Assembly (NCBI GenBank): GCA_030267565.1
Contig: BRXU01000003.1
Span: 6,795,001-6,859,000 of the forward strand
DNA from: Pleodorina starrii
Lineage: Eukaryota; Chlorophyta; Chlorophyceae; Chlamydomonadales; Volvocaceae
Direction: 5' to 3'
DNA length: 64,000 nucleotides
The position numbers and the translations under genes were made by a program. The notes below the pieces were generated by a model. That model was not told where the DNA came from. It searched no databases and saw nothing but the letters and a program-made list of their open reading frames with translations. This document shows positions 13,137-30,600 of this stretch, in pieces. Within the stretch, counting starts at the first letter, position 1, and each line of letters opens with the position of its first letter.

Positions 13137-14506
13137 TTGCTGCTTCGGCTGCTGACACCACGTACGCACGCACGCGCGCATGCACGCGCACCCTCCCCGC
13201 CTCCGCATCATGTTGCATAATATAATAGTATTAAAAAAATATTATATAAAATTAATGTTGTATATTTATTATACCGGTATTATTAATATTTGTAATATTT
13301 GTAATATAAAATAATATGACGTACAGTGTAGACGATTCAATGACGTTCAGAAACCACCGACCCTATCGACGCACCACAGATGCTGACCTGGTTCAGCAAC
13401 ACCTCGGGGTCGTACCTGGAGATCTGGCCGCTGGACGGCACCGTACGGCAGCCCACCCGGCCCCTCTCCACCATTGCCCTGCCGCCCGGCGCGGAGCCGT
13501 CCGGCGTCAACTCCGACTCGGCCTGGTGGACCGTCGTCGCGGACAAGAACGCGCCGGCGGTGCACCTGCTGAGTCCCTTTACCGGGAAGTTCCAGTCGTC
13601 GTACAACTTTGCGGGCGTGAAGTCGGTGGTCGAGCTGAAGGCGCAGGTGGATGCTGATGACGTCATGCAGCTGAGCGTGCTGCCCACGCCGGTCATCGTT
13701 GACAAGACGATGTACGGCATTCTCCAGGCCGTACTGCCGTCGCCGTACCCGTGGATGGCCGCGGTGCTTCCCGACAAGTACTATTGGTGGATGTTTGCGC
13801 TCAACTGCTCCGCACCCAAGGCGCCGACGCTGCAGTGGATCACGCCGCCACAGAACACGTCTGGGCGGCTGGCGCCGCAGGTGCCCTGGGTGACTGCTCG
13901 CGCCGTGTTTGTGACGGACTACCAGCAGAACGCCACCCGCGGCTTTGATCGCGCCAACTCGCTGCCCTTCTTCAACTTCCCCTCCAATCCCTACACCCGG
14001 GTGCTCACCCAGTTCAGTCTGTCCAGGGGGACATACAAGATGAGGTGCGATGCGGGGATGCGGGGTGGGCGGGGGTGCGGGATGGGTGGGGGTGCGGGGG
14101 ATGCGGGGTGGGCGGGTGCTGCACCACAGCACCAGTGAGGGAGGCTGGGGGATCTCGGGGGATCTCCACGCTCCTCCTCTCACCGCCCCACTGGTCACCC
14201 CGCCGCGGATTTGACCCTGCTGTTGTTGTGTGCATGCGCGGCCTTGCTTTCCGGATGGGCCTTGTGACCCCTCCCCTCCCCTCCCTCCTCCCCTCCCATC
14301 CGGGTTTGTGCAGCCTGCCTTGGGTTTCACCCGATGGCTACTTCCAGATGGTTCAGTTCGATGACTGGATGTACGACAATGCGGGTCCCGAGGAGCGCCA
14401 GTGGCTGTCCCGGGGAAACATCCGTACGATACTCGGAGCGCCATTCAGCCCCCCGCCGCCGGTATCGCCGTCGCCGCCGCCGCGGCCGCCGCCGCCGCGT
14501 CCGTGA
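11929..14506 (+). CDS. Secreted PQQ/quinoprotein-like beta-propeller protein
   Basis: Four exons, 11929-12369, 12871-13047, 13380-14044 and 14314-14506, give 491 residues with matching phases. The start is the ATG heading MKQSAVLATALALALF, a clear signal peptide probably cut after VSG. The body has repeated short beta-strand patterns typical of quinoprotein-like or PQQ-dehydrogenase-like propellers: RRNLVYGIDAEESTVAQFTF, TTTDQVYFIHPADGKIYCYD, CNNSVVLLGPRGALLKQF and DKNAPAVHLLSPFTGKF. No PQQ-binding disulphide or catalytic residues can be identified, so an enzymatic role is not supported. The protein ends with a short SPPPPVSPSPPPRPPPP tail, like hydroxyproline-rich cell-wall proteins. Several N-glycosylation sequons (NSS, NTS, NAT) agree with secretion. 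It is probably an extracellular or wall-associated protein. Confidence 0.75.
12825..12847. repeat. Interstitial telomere-type repeat (CCCTAAAA)
   Basis: Two full CCCTAAAA units and a partial third lie in the first intron of the propeller gene, 23 bases before its acceptor. CCCTAAAA is the complement of TTTTAGGG, the telomere unit of Chlamydomonas. Shorter copies recur at 17736-17750, 18931-18945, 18958-18972, 34013-34024, 46106-46130 and 61105-61131. Confidence 0.85.
13047..13134. repeat. (GGGT)n and (CTG)n tracts at the 5' end of intron 2
   Basis: A run of GGTGGGTG units (13047-13072) begins inside the splice donor of exon 2 of the propeller gene. It is followed by about nine CTG triplets (13105-13134). 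The G-run could form a quadruplex in DNA or RNA right at the donor. Confidence 0.8.
13210..13319. other. AT-rich island inside an intron
   Basis: About 110 bases of almost pure A/T with several self-complementary TA runs lie in the second intron of the propeller gene, surrounded by GC-rich DNA. The composition is like organelle intergenic DNA. No gene fragment is recognisable in it. Confidence 0.8.
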
Positions 14507-16426
14507 CCGCATCCGTATATCCGTAATCCGTAATTCCGTAATTCCGTATCCGTATCATTAGGATTAGCGGCAGATCTCACGCGCACACCCGCCCGGGGGG
14601 TGCCTCCGATGGATGCGCTCCTTGGATAGCCTGCAGCACACAGTAGCAGGCGGAGCAGCAGGCGGAGTGGGCGGAGTGATGTGAGCGTGCTCGATGCCTG
14701 CCAGTGGCCTCTATCCCGGCGGTGTTCCCCTGAGTTGAGCGGTGAGGGAGATGCCGCCGGTACGTACGTTTAAGGGCTGAATTGATTTAAGGACCGGCCG
14801 ACCTGGAGGGAAGCGTTGAAATGAAGTGAAGGGGCGTTTGTTTGGGTTGGGTTGGGTTGGGAGAGCTGAATCGCCGTCATCCGTGATATATCACACCACT
14901 TCGGGAGAACGGCTCTTCCTTGCTTTTCTTTCTTCCTGTTGTGCGGGCAGTTGCAGTTGGGGTGTGTTTGTGTGCCTGTGCCTGTGTGCGTGCGGTGTTT
15001 GAAAGGCGGCGAAGGGACAGGAGGCGGGGAGGGGACAGCAGCTTTCGGCCCGCCTCCTGCAGGCTAATACCACTGGCTATACGGTACCCATGCATCCGCT
15101 TGAACCAGCACTACTTCCACTACTTATCGCTGCATCTATACCGTATGCTGCAAACTGCGAGCGAAGTGGTGTTCGGTTTTTTTCTGAAGTTTGTGTCGAT
15201 CGAAGAGCTCGGTGATGAGTAATTGAGTAATTGATGCTGCTGATGTACGGCATGATGGGTGGGGCTTCCCTGCGCTGACGCTTGAATGAACACACGTTAC
15301 TTGTCCTACACATTGAGCCGCAGAGCGGGGCTGGGATGCGGTTCAGCCCAGCGGGGGCTCGTGCGCGGGCGCCGGAGCGGGCGCCGGATAGGGCGACGAT
15401 CAAAGAAAAACGGCAAAGGAGTTCGCAAATGACAACCGCTGAATTGTGCGCGCGGAGCGGTTGATTTGTTTTTTTGTCTTTCCATGTTCTTCTTCTTTTT
15501 CCGAGATTGCCGTGTCGCCGGCCAGTCCGTGACGACTGCGAAACTGATCTGTGTACCAGATCGGTGTGTACCGAAAATGTGGGATGCCGGGGCTTTGCAA
15601 CCCTATGATGGGGCGGGGACCATGGGTGCATGGAGTCCCCATCTTCATTGTGACGTGATGGGAAGGGATGGGAGGGGATGGGCTGTGGTCGAGATACGTC
15701 CCCGAAATGAGAACGGATGCCTTCGCGCGGAACCTTTAAAGAGGTACTGTCCGCTGTCTAGGGCTGTGTCATTCGTCCCGCATTTGAAAGTTTGAATGCG
15801 GGCTTGTTTGCTTTCGCCTAGCTGGCTTTCGAAGTTTTAGCTACTAGTTTATTCGGCGTTCTCTGTCTCCGTTGGCATGTTGCCCGTGTCCGGCCGCACT
15901 GTGCCTGACTGTGCGGCGGCTGTGCTAGTACGTTGGTCTCTGGCCGGCCGTGTTAATACGATGGATGAGGGCTCGTTGGCCAGGGGGGTTGAGGCTAGGG
16001 GGCGACCACAGTTGCAGCCGGTGGTGTGCGGGAAGGGTGCGATTCCGGGTTGTATCTGCAGGTATCTGCAGTGGCGTGCGTGCGTGGTGTGGGAGCGGCT
16101 GCTGGACGGAGCCCCGCATGGCCGTGGAGCCGTCTAATGTGCAACCCCAAGTATTACTAACGCTGTGGCAAACTTAATTGCTTGCGCGGCTTCGGCTTGC
16201 ACCTGTGCTGGTTGTTGCGCACCTGTTGGAGTTTCGGCGCCTGGGCAGATGTAGCGTGAGTTGACCGTGAGCAGTTCATCGGTTATATTGGCAAAGGGTT
16301 GTAGGGTGGTGTGGTCTTGTGGATGATCGGTCTGGTTGTTCAACCCCTGCTGCTCATCCAGCGCCTCATCATACTGCTCAATATTATAATATAGTATCGC
16401 TTTGTACCTGGTGGTGCCTACAGGAG
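14507..16426. other. Intergenic region without recognised gene
   Basis: This is the 3' flank of the propeller gene followed by the 5' flank of the dioxygenase gene; both genes are on the plus strand. It contains short GGGTT repeats (about 14835-14860) and dispersed AT-rich runs, but no reading frame with a recognisable motif. Confidence 0.45.
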
Positions 16427-19400
16427 ATGACTGTTCGCAGCGCCCATGCCCAACCCCTTCAGACGCTCATGGTTGCTCCTCGAGCTCTGAGGAGAGGCGT
16501 ATCAACTGTAAATGTATTTAATAGCAGGAATGCAGATAACGTACTCGCACCTTCGCCTTTCCAGCATATCACCACGGAGCGCGGCTTTCTGCCGACACCT
16601 GACCCAGTGCGCCGGTAGGAACATTGCGGTATCGCCGCCTGCGCCCATACAAATATCTTCATCATCTGAAACTGCATGTCTAAAACATTTCCTACGGTAT
16701 CTGCTCGACCAGTGGCGGGTGACTCGCGAAAATGCCGATGCCGCAGTTAGGGCTTTTGAAGCTGTCCAGTCCCAGCCGTCTGTTCCACCACATCTATCTT
16801 GCAACGACCTTTTACATAGCTCTCCGCCACACCCGGCAGCGCAGCCCCTGCACGAATTAACCCTTCTTTCCTGGCCTCGCTCCGCCCCTCCCGCACCCAG
16901 CCACCGCGCTCTACCCGCTCCTCTCCCTCGTGCGATACATCTCTGCGCCCCCGCCTCCCTCCTCCCACAAACCCCACATCCCCCCATACGTCCCTCAACC
17001 GCTGGGGGGGGTTTGCCCTGCCGTCTGCGCCCACCTCCGACCACCATCTCAAGACTCGCAATCAGCCACCTTGACCCCGCGGCGGCGGAATGGGAGGCGG
17101 CGCTCCAGGACATTCCGAAGCTGGCTGTGGCGGCTGAAGCGGGCGGAGAGCGGACCGCCGCCGGCGCCGCCGCCGCAGCTGCCGCCAGCCGCGGCGCCCT
17201 TCGGCGGGCGCTGGAAGCGCTGCCGCCCTTTCCGATCGACAAGCTGCCGCTTCCGCTGTCACCAGCGACCACAGCAGGGCCAGCAGCAGCAATAGGAGCA
17301 ATAGAAGCAGAAGCTGCGAAAGTGGCTCTGGGTTCGGAGACAGCCGACGAAGCGGCGGCGGGGTCGGGGGAGCTGTGGCGGGCGTACCTGATGTTGTCGT
17401 TCCTGGCGCATGTGGGTGGCACGTGACTGGGAAGGTGCTGCTAGGGCGGTGAAGGCGGTTGGGGGCGGTTGGGGCGCTTTGTGTCCGCGTCCCCGGTCGC
17501 ACTCCTTCGCGTCGCCCCTTTGTGCTTCGCCCGGCCCACCCCGCCCCGGCGCGGTATCGTTTTTTTACCCCGCCCCGGCGCCTCGGCGCCCGCCACAGCC
17601 CGACCCCAAGGCGCATCGCTCTTTACCCCAACACCCCAAGGCATACATCAAACATGGCTCTGCTGTTGCCGTCGCCGTTGCCATGGATGCTGCTTGTTGT
17701 TGCTGTTGCTGCTATTGCTGCTCTCTACGCTACAGTTTAGGGTTTTAGGGCTTACCTGGTGGTTTTCCCCCGTGTTCCGTTTCGAAGAGGGCCGCGGGAA
17801 AACCTCACACAGTACTCGGTCGCCCCATCCTCATCGCCCTGGACCCACCGGCGACCGAAGCGTCTACGACATTCATGCCGTGCCGCCGTACGGCATCCGC
17901 AGGCGTACATGTGGTGCGAGCCGGGCCCGCCGCCAGCCGTACTGCCCGCCGTACTGGCCGTCCCTTGGGTCCGCGTCGCCGCCGCTTTGGACATGCCGCC
18001 CGTGTTGACGTACGCGTCGTACAATCTGTACAACTGGCGCCGGCTGGATCCAACCGGGCCTGTACGACTGGGCAACATCGTGTGTCTGCAGGTGGGGTGT
18101 GGAATCTGTGATCTGGGGAGATCCGGGGGGATCTGGGAAATCTGGGGGATCTGGGGTGTGTGTAGTGGGTTCGGGTGGGTGTGGGTTGCGTCGTTTGCTG
18201 GGGGTGGGCGTGTTTTGTAGGGGAAAGGGGGCCCTGGGGGTTGGTGCTGGACGCTGGAGGGCCTGCCTGGGTGGGTGCACTGGGCGCTATGCGCTGTGCT
18301 TCCCTCCCCTCCCCTCTTCCGCTACCCGCCCATCCATCCCACCGCCACCGCTGTTGCAGGTTCCAGGCTTCAGGGCCCGTTCGCTAACGCCGTCGCCCAC
18401 GTCCATTCGCTGCAGTGATATCTTGTTCTTGACACCGCCACTGCCCACCACCTCCCCACCCCCGCGCCCGTCCTGCCATCACCACCTTCGCGCTCCCCCT
18501 GGCCCCCCTCCACTCTCTCATTCCTTCCCTCCCAACTGTACACCCACCCACACCCACTCATACACACCCACCCATACACACACACGCACCCACGCACACC
18601 CACACACACGCCCCTCTATCAGAACTTCCTGGGCGGTCCGGACGAGGAGTGGTTCCGGCTGGTGCATGTGGAGATTGAGGCACGAGCTGGGTCGGCGGTG
18701 GCGGCGGGGGAGGGGGGGCTGGAGGCTATGCAGCGCGCGGCGGAGGCGGTGAGAACATGGGGGAGGGAGGGAAGGGGGTGGAGGGTAAAAAATGATAGGG
18801 TGTGGAGGGGCGAGAAGGGGCGGGGAGGGGACGGGGAGGGGAGGGGAAGGTGTGGGGAAAGGCGGGGACGGAGGGGTGGAGGGACGGAGGGGCGGCTGAA
18901 ACCCCATGCGGCTTTAACCCCGTGGAGGTAAAACCCTAAAACCCCAACCGCACCGCGAAACCCTAAAACCCTGCGTCCCTGCGACCGCTGACCGCCGCCG
19001 TGCGCTACTGCCGACCGTAGGGTGACTCGGATGCCGTACTGGCGGGCCTGATCAGGATTGCGGAGGCGTTACGAGACATGCAGGCGACGCTGAGCCGAAT
19101 GGGTGGGGGCGGGGGTGCAGGAGGGGATGTGTGGGGAGGGGGGAGGGGTTTGTGGGGGAAGGGGATTGGGGGCATGGAAGGGGTAGGGGGAGGGAGGGGA
19201 GGGTGTGGCATAGGGGCCGTCGGCCCGGGGGGAAGTGTATCTGGGCGAGAGGCTTGAGGCTTCGTACGCATTTCGATCTGGATCAGGATCAGCAGGATCT
19301 GCTTAGCTTTGCTCCTTCATCCCTCTCCACGCTTCCAGGAGCTGGTACCCATGGGCTTTACCCCCCCCCCCCCCCCTATACGTGGATAACCCCCCCCTCC

Positions 19401-20442
19401 CTCCCTCCCCCTTCCCTCCCCCCTCCCCTCCCCCCTCCTCCCTCCCTCCAAATGCGCTTCCAAACCAAGGACAGGAGAGAAGTGCGATCCGTACATCTAC
19501 TACCAGCGTGTACGGACGCCCATGTCCGGCTGGCGGAACAACCCGAATCTGCCGCAGGTACGACGTGTACGGCATGGTACGGCGTGATACGGATACGGCG
19601 CTGCACAGTGCTCGGCACGCAAGGACATACATGCGGCCCGTTTGCGCGCGTGCACACTCTGCCCTCTTGGCCCCGGCCCGTCTTTGCCCAAATCCGGCCC
19701 GCCGTACCCCACCCCACCGACCGTCCCGCCCCAGGGCCTCATTTACGAGGGCGTCAGCCCCGAACCCGTACAACTGTACGGCGAGACGGGCGCGCAGTCG
19801 AGTATACTGCACGCCTTCGACGCGGCGCTTGGGGTCCAGCACGAGCAGGTACGTACGGCACCGTGTACGGTGCTGTCGTACAACGTACAGCGGGGCGCTG
19901 CAACCATCCAACCAACCGCCCAACTGACCAACCAACCCACAACCGACCAACCCATTTTTAAATATAAATACAAACCGCTCCAGGGTTGGCTCCGCGACTA
20001 TCTGGACACGATGCAGCTGCACATGCCGCCGCACCACCGCGCCTTCCTGCGCCGCCTCACCGCCGCCAACACCGGCCCCGCCAACGTCCGAGCCTTCGTC
20101 CAGCAGCACACAGGGGCAGCATCCGCCTCCATCGCCTCTTCCACCACCTCAGGCGCCGCCGGCGGCGGCGGCGGCGGCGGCGCCTACCTGGCTGGCAACC
20201 GTGGAAGCGGCGGCGGCGGCGAGCTGCTGGATGCGTACAACACCGCGATCCAGGAGATGGAGCGGTTTCGGAGCCAGCACCGCGCCTTTGCGGCGTCGTA
20301 CATCGCCAAGTGGGCCCGACGGGAGACGACGGGCACGGGCGGCAGCGACTTTATGCCGGCGCTGTCGGGATATCGGGACACAACGGGGCGGCACGTGCTG
20401 GGGGGGAGTGTGCCACCGCCGGCGGCGGCGGCGGTGCAGTGA
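16427..20442 (+). CDS. IDO: Indoleamine 2,3-dioxygenase (heme tryptophan dioxygenase)
   Basis: Eight exons join in frame: 16427-16614, 17054-17411, 17903-18091, 18623-18748, 19021-19102, 19475-19557, 19735-19848 and 19984-20442, giving 532 residues. Family motifs run in order. GFLPTPDPVRRLA is near the N-terminus, then WEAALQDIPKL, LSFLAHAYMWCEP, LPAVLAVPWVRVA, LTYASYNLYNWR and NFLGGPDEEWFRLVHVEIEA. MGEKCDPYIYYQRVR follows, then GLIYEGV, YGETGAQSSILHAFDAALG, MPPHHRAFL and FRSQHRAFAASYI, whose His (about residue 479) matches the proximal heme ligand. The enzyme opens the indole ring of tryptophan with O2 to give N-formylkynurenine. The start was placed at the ATG before an Arg-rich, acid-poor stretch that could be an organelle transit peptide. 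A 438-base first intron splits the GFLP and WE motifs. Poly-Ala and poly-Gly insertions lie near 100 and 440. Confidence 0.92.
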
Positions 20443-21684
20443 CGGGTGGAGCACGTTGGCGGAGACCGAAGACGCTGCGTTTGTGTGCTGTTGTTCTTGT
20501 TCTTCTTCTTGCTGTTAGGGAGGCTCCAGGGTCCAGGGCTCCAGGCCGTCCGAAGGGCCGTCCCTCGAATGGGTCGTAGCGCTAGCGGGCGTCAGCTCGT
20601 GTGGGTGAGTGTGTATTTGTGTGTGTGTGTGTGTGTGTGTGCCGTGTTGTAGTCGGGGAGCGTTTCTTTAGGTTGGGACACGGGAGTCAACCGATTGTGT
20701 GGGAGCTGCTGTGGGCTCTGCAGCAGTTTCTCAGCGGCGGGTTGCGATGTGGCCCCGTCCAGCCCCACGCCCGTCCGACCTTTGGCGGCCCCCCAGGGAG
20801 AGCAAGTGCGGGGTGAGAAATGATGAGAAAGGGTGAGAAAAGGCAAGCAGTTGCAGACGCCGGCTGGCGGGGTTCGGTTGGGGCGGGCAGGGTAGGTTCA
20901 TAAGCACCACTTCCGAGGGAAACAGGAAGTACCGGTAAAGTGGTGGGTACGGCACCAACGCAGAGCGGCTGGCTACTCGCAAAGGCCCGCCAGAAAGTCC
21001 GGCGGCGCCTTGTGCTGTGTTGTGTTGACGCGAGAGCTTGTCGACGGTGTCGCGGAAGCCGTCGACGAAGTCTGAGGTGTGTCGGATGGCCGAGGCAGCA
21101 ACCCACCCATTAGTGCATGTGCGAGCATTGGCATTGGTGGACCCTACCGCTATAGCTCCGCACTACCCACCCACGCAAATACCGCACAGTGGGGCCCTCA
21201 GTGCCGTCGAGTGCCAACGGGGGCCCCCGGCTCCACCAAAATCCAACACACGCTACCTCCCTCCCGCCCACCCAACCGCCCAGCGCACCCGCCTAGCGCA
21301 ATCGGGGGGAGGCAAATCTCCAGCCAGCCGCCCGGGCCCCTGGCTCGCAAGCAGGGCAACATGCCACCCGCATGGCGCAAGCATGCTCCCCTGCCCGCTG
21401 CCCCCCACCCCCCAGCGAAGGGAGGGCACCACCGCGGCACTCTTTGCGCACACGCCCCAATGTGCCTCCCTGCAGGCGCTGGCCCTGCTTGGGCCCTGAT
21501 CCCCCTCCTCCTCCCCCTCCTCCTCCGCCCTCCGCCTCCGGCCCCCCAAAAACTCCTCCTCCTGCGCCTCCCGGGCTCCAGCAGACAACCCCTCCCCCTC
21601 CCCTCCCCCGCCCGGTGCCGAATGCGCTCATCTGCGCACACATCCCCGTCTGCAGCAGCGACTCCACTCCCCTCCTCGCCCTCA
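20443..21684. other. Intergenic/3' UTRs between convergent genes
   Basis: This lies between the stop of the dioxygenase (plus) and the stop of RPT4 (minus). A (GT)n run is at about 20618-20640. No additional gene is supported; open frames on both strands here are products of the GC bias. Confidence 0.5.
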
Positions 21685-26452
<4,768 letters not shown>

Positions 26453-27611
26453 GGCGGCAAGCTGCTAGCAAGCGAAATGCCTCGCGTCGGCCCTCCTCGT
26501 TGCGAGTGGCTCCCGGGTAATCCTAAGTAGTCTTCTGGGCCCTGGCTACACCAGATCTAACTGTAAGTATTCCTATACGCGATGCAAGCAATCCTGGTAT
26601 TGATGAAGTAAAATGGCTAAGGAATAGGCCACTGGACAGCTGAGTCGATCTGCGCGGGAACTGCCAGCTCGCAACCAGGTAGGAGTATGTTAAGGTATCT
26701 TACTTACAATGTAAGTTAATACAATGGATGTCGGGCCAAACGCTTCTGTCGAGGGCTTTGTCGTGCTGTGACATTACCTCATGCCGCAACTGCACCAGGC
26801 AGCAAACTCACGTGCCAATTCCATGCAAAACTCGGACCAAATTACCTCAGATGAATAATGCTGGCGGGCATTCAGCTACACGGCGCTCCCCTGAACCCTG
26901 GGTCGCAGCGTCAACCGCCCTCCTCCATTTCTACACAGTGCGCCGTCGATTTGCGAAGTGGAATTGTAACTTTTCTGTGACTGTGTGAGAATTTTCATGG
27001 CAAACCAAGAGTTACAGAAAAAATTCGCCGACCTTTATATCCATGAACCCAAGGACTTTCGCAACCAAGAATGGTCACTTCCACTCCCGATTTGCCCACT
27101 AGCGCGTGCCTTCGGGCCGGGCCTGTGCCGCCCGCACACTAACCAGGCCACCAGCACGCTGGCCTTCCGACCGCAACGCAAACGTCACCTGCTGCCTGGC
27201 CCCAGACGCCTTGGCACTGTCCCCGGCCCCCTTGGCGCCATTCCTCCAGCCATCCCGTTGCATCCAGAGGCTCATTTCACCAACAGCCCCATCCCGTACC
27301 GTACCGGGATTCCGTCGGAACGACCACCTCCCCGCTACGCGCCTCAAGCCTTGCACGCCCACAGTCGTACTGTGAGACCCGTCACATCCCCATCCTCCCC
27401 CTTGCCCCAACCGCAAGGCCATTGCACTCAACAACACACCACGCGAACGAGACCCACACCGCCACGCGCCCGCACCGCACCGCATCACACCCCCGCACCC
27501 CTCAAACTTCGCACCCCGCTTCTCCACCTTCCCGCTCCCCCGCCTACCCGCCCGCCCGCGCCTGTCTCTCTTCCCTCCTCCTCCTCCTATTCCTCGGCAG
27601 CCGTCTTCGCC
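26453..27611. promoter_or_regulatory. RPT4 upstream region and WDR12 3' flank
   Basis: The RPT4 start (26452) and the WDR12 stop (27612) are both on the minus strand, so this 1.16-kb stretch contains the 3' UTR of WDR12 and the promoter of RPT4. TTACA at about 27013 and 26704 would read TGTAA on the minus strand and could be the WDR12 poly(A) signal. The long plus-strand open frame here has no recognisable motif. Confidence 0.45.
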
Positions 27612-30600
27612 TCACTGTGCCCCCGCCAGCGCGCCCTCATTCTCATACAGCCGCAGCTGGCAATCCGAGCCGCCGCTGACCAGGCCCCGGCCCGCCGCCG
27701 AGCCGCCACCGCCGGCGGCGGCGCCGCCGCCGCCGCCCAGCCAGCTCACGCACAGCACCTTGTCCTTGTGCCCCGTCAGACTGCCCAGCGGTACCTGCGT
27801 CCTCAGATCCCACAGCTTGACGGCGCCGTCGTAGCCGGCGGTCGCGAGGTGATGCTGGCTGGCGGGGCAGAAGGCGACGGCCGAGACCCAGTTTCCGTGT
27901 GACCCGTGGGCCGTGACGGCCAGACTCTCGGCGCCCGGCCGCGAGCGCGTGTCCCACAGCCGCAGCGCGCGGTCGGAGCAGCCGAAGGCCACCAGGGCCG
28001 GCGCCGACCCGTGGGTCGCCAGACACAGCACCGCCTTGGAGCCGTTATACGTGTCGGCAGCGACGCCGCTGGCCACGTCCCAGCGCCGCACCTGTCAGCG
28101 CAGTGGGTTCACGGCGTGGCGTGGCGTGGCGTGGCGTGGCGCGGCGTGGCGCGCTTGTTTCGGGTAATATAACAGATAACACAACAGGTTGAGAGGAAAC
28201 GGCACGCCTGTCCCGAAACCTATCGCATCGACCCAGCGCAGGGCCTTTTGAGCAGCGGGCTCGGTCTGTGAACGGAGCCTCCACAGTTAGTGGCCGCTGC
28301 CGCCCGCCCCTGCGACCCATCAGCTCAACTCGGCCTTTGTGTACACGCACGTGTGTGTACGACATATCGTACACAAGGCACGTGCCTGCGGTTCCACCGA
28401 AAGCGCAGGTCTCCCCAGGAACACGTGTGGTACGACACACTGCAGGGGCGGTACGGCACTCACCGAGTGGTCCCAGCCACCGCTGTACAGCGACTCCTCC
28501 GTCGGCCACGTCACCGCCGACACGCAGTGCAGGTGCCCCGTCAGCTCCGAAGTCGCCTCAGACACCGTCACACCACCACCGCCACCGACGGCGGCGGCGG
28601 CGGCGCCGTGCCCATTGGCGCCGTTGGCGCCCACGCGCCGCTTCTTCTTCGAGCCCTCCGCCGCGGCGCCGCCGTCCGCGGCCTCGGCTTCCGCCGCGGC
28701 CGCCGCCACCGAGCGCCCTGCAAGCCAACAAGCGACAGCGTCGGTGGGGGCATGGCGGCGGGCGGTGGGGGCATGGCGGTTGCCAGGGCTGCCCTCCGGG
28801 TCAGCTCGCGCACGCTCCAGCGGCGCACCCCACGCAGCAGCCCACGCGCGCGCACGCCCCGACCCCACCACCAAAACACCATTTCCACCTCACCTGTCTC
28901 CCACACCATCAGCCGGCCGTCCCACCCGCAACTGGCGAAGCGGCGGCCGCTGGGGCTGGCGGCGAGGTGCTCCACTGAGTCCTTGTGACCACGGTAGGTA
29001 GCCAGAAGGTGGCAGCCGGGGCCCGCACCGCCGTCACCGCCACCGCCGCCACCGCCGCTCGAACCAGCGCCACCCTCCTGTCGCAGCAACAGCAGGAGCA
29101 ACAGCAGCAGCAGCAACAGGAGTGAGTCGGGGTAAATCCACGAACGGGCCGGAGCCCGTGAAGGGTGAAAACGTGCCGGTAATGCGCGTGACCAAGTGAT
29201 GAATCTTTTACGATTTGGGTCGGGGCTCGGGGGGCCGATAGAGCTGATTCGGGCCTTTGGCTCTCTCGAGGGCCGCGGCTATGCCCCGACACCGCCGCCA
29301 CCACGGGTGGGTTTTGCCCCCCAACCCGAACCCGAACCCGAACCGGGGGCAAAACCCTTCGCGGTGGCAGTACCGCGTTTCGCTCTTGAGCCCACCGGAC
29401 CGAACCCTGGGCGCTCCCGGGCGGCACTCACCACGCGCCACAACTTGACGGTGCGGTCCTTGCCCGAAGTGAGCAGCAGGTCGCCCTGCAGCAAGCAGCG
29501 GCGGAAGGCGGTGGCAGCGGCAACGGAACGAATGCGGCTTAGTCTTCTTCATCCTCTTCTTATTATTATTCGTATTCTTATTCTTTGACAGGAGCACAAT
29601 CCACGAGTGGGAGCGTGTGTGTGTGACGTGACAACGGCGACCGATGGCGCCTTCATCACATGCTGCGCGGCGCGGCGAGACACTTCTGCTTTCTGGTAAC
29701 CACCAGACCGACGGCGCCGTCGGATGCAACACGGCGGGGCCCTCCCCCAGCCCGCCACTCGCCTGGGATTGGGGCAGGAAGCGGACGCAGTTGACGCCCC
29801 CCTCGTGCGCTGACACGGTCGCCGTGCACTGCAACTCCCCTGCGATCGGTGAAACAAGGGGGGTTTGGGCTTTCGGGGCGTGGGACGGCCAGAGGCGGGT
29901 CCAATAGCCAGGACGCCCTTGCCGGCAATCAACCTGGTTTGCGCCAACCAGCCAGCCAGCCAGCCAGTCATCCAACAACAGCAGCAATAACGGCAACCCC
30001 GGACGCCGCCTCCAATCCATCGGCCGGCCTTCGCATGGACCCCAGACCTCGCGCCGCGCCGCACCGTTCCAAAGCCGGACGAGTCCGTCATAGCTGCCTG
30101 ACACGATGGGCCCCGATGACGACGTCGACGAGGCGGAGGCTGACAGAGAGGATGCCGCCCGGGAGGCGTCCACGGAGCTCACCCTGCGGTCCAACGGTCA
30201 ACGGTTATAACGGTGGTGGTGGTTGTGGTGGCGGTATCAGCTGGACACTACCCCCACCCTAGGCACTGCCATAGGCCGCCAGCGCCCAGGCAAGAGAGGC
30301 CCCACGGCGCGCACTTCAGGGATAAGGGTACAGCGCCCGCCCGCGGCCCGCCCCCCTCTCTCCCCGCGCCGACCCACGGGTCGCACCAGTCGTCGTGCGG
30401 CGTGGAGCTCTTCTGCTGCGGCGGCACCACCGCCGGCACATACTCGACCTCCAAGGTGCTCTCCTGCAGGCACAACGATGAAGGACCCGTACAGCCAGGC
30501 CGAGGGGCGGTGCGTCAGCACCGGCGCGGAGGGCGGCTGGAGGCCGGCCGGTGTGGGCCTCGGGGATGTGCGGGTGAAGTGCGTCAAATGGGACTGTTAG

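Noticed and set aside
16512..16800. Continuous reading frame as the start of the dioxygenase
   Set aside because: The GFLPTPDPVRR motif lies in a different frame and splices in phase to 17054. The continuous frame does not contain the N-terminal IDO motifs.
26985..27902. 305-codon open frame on the plus strand between RPT4 and WDR12
   Set aside because: It overlaps the last WDR12 exon in antisense, is Pro/Arg/His-rich, and has no motif.
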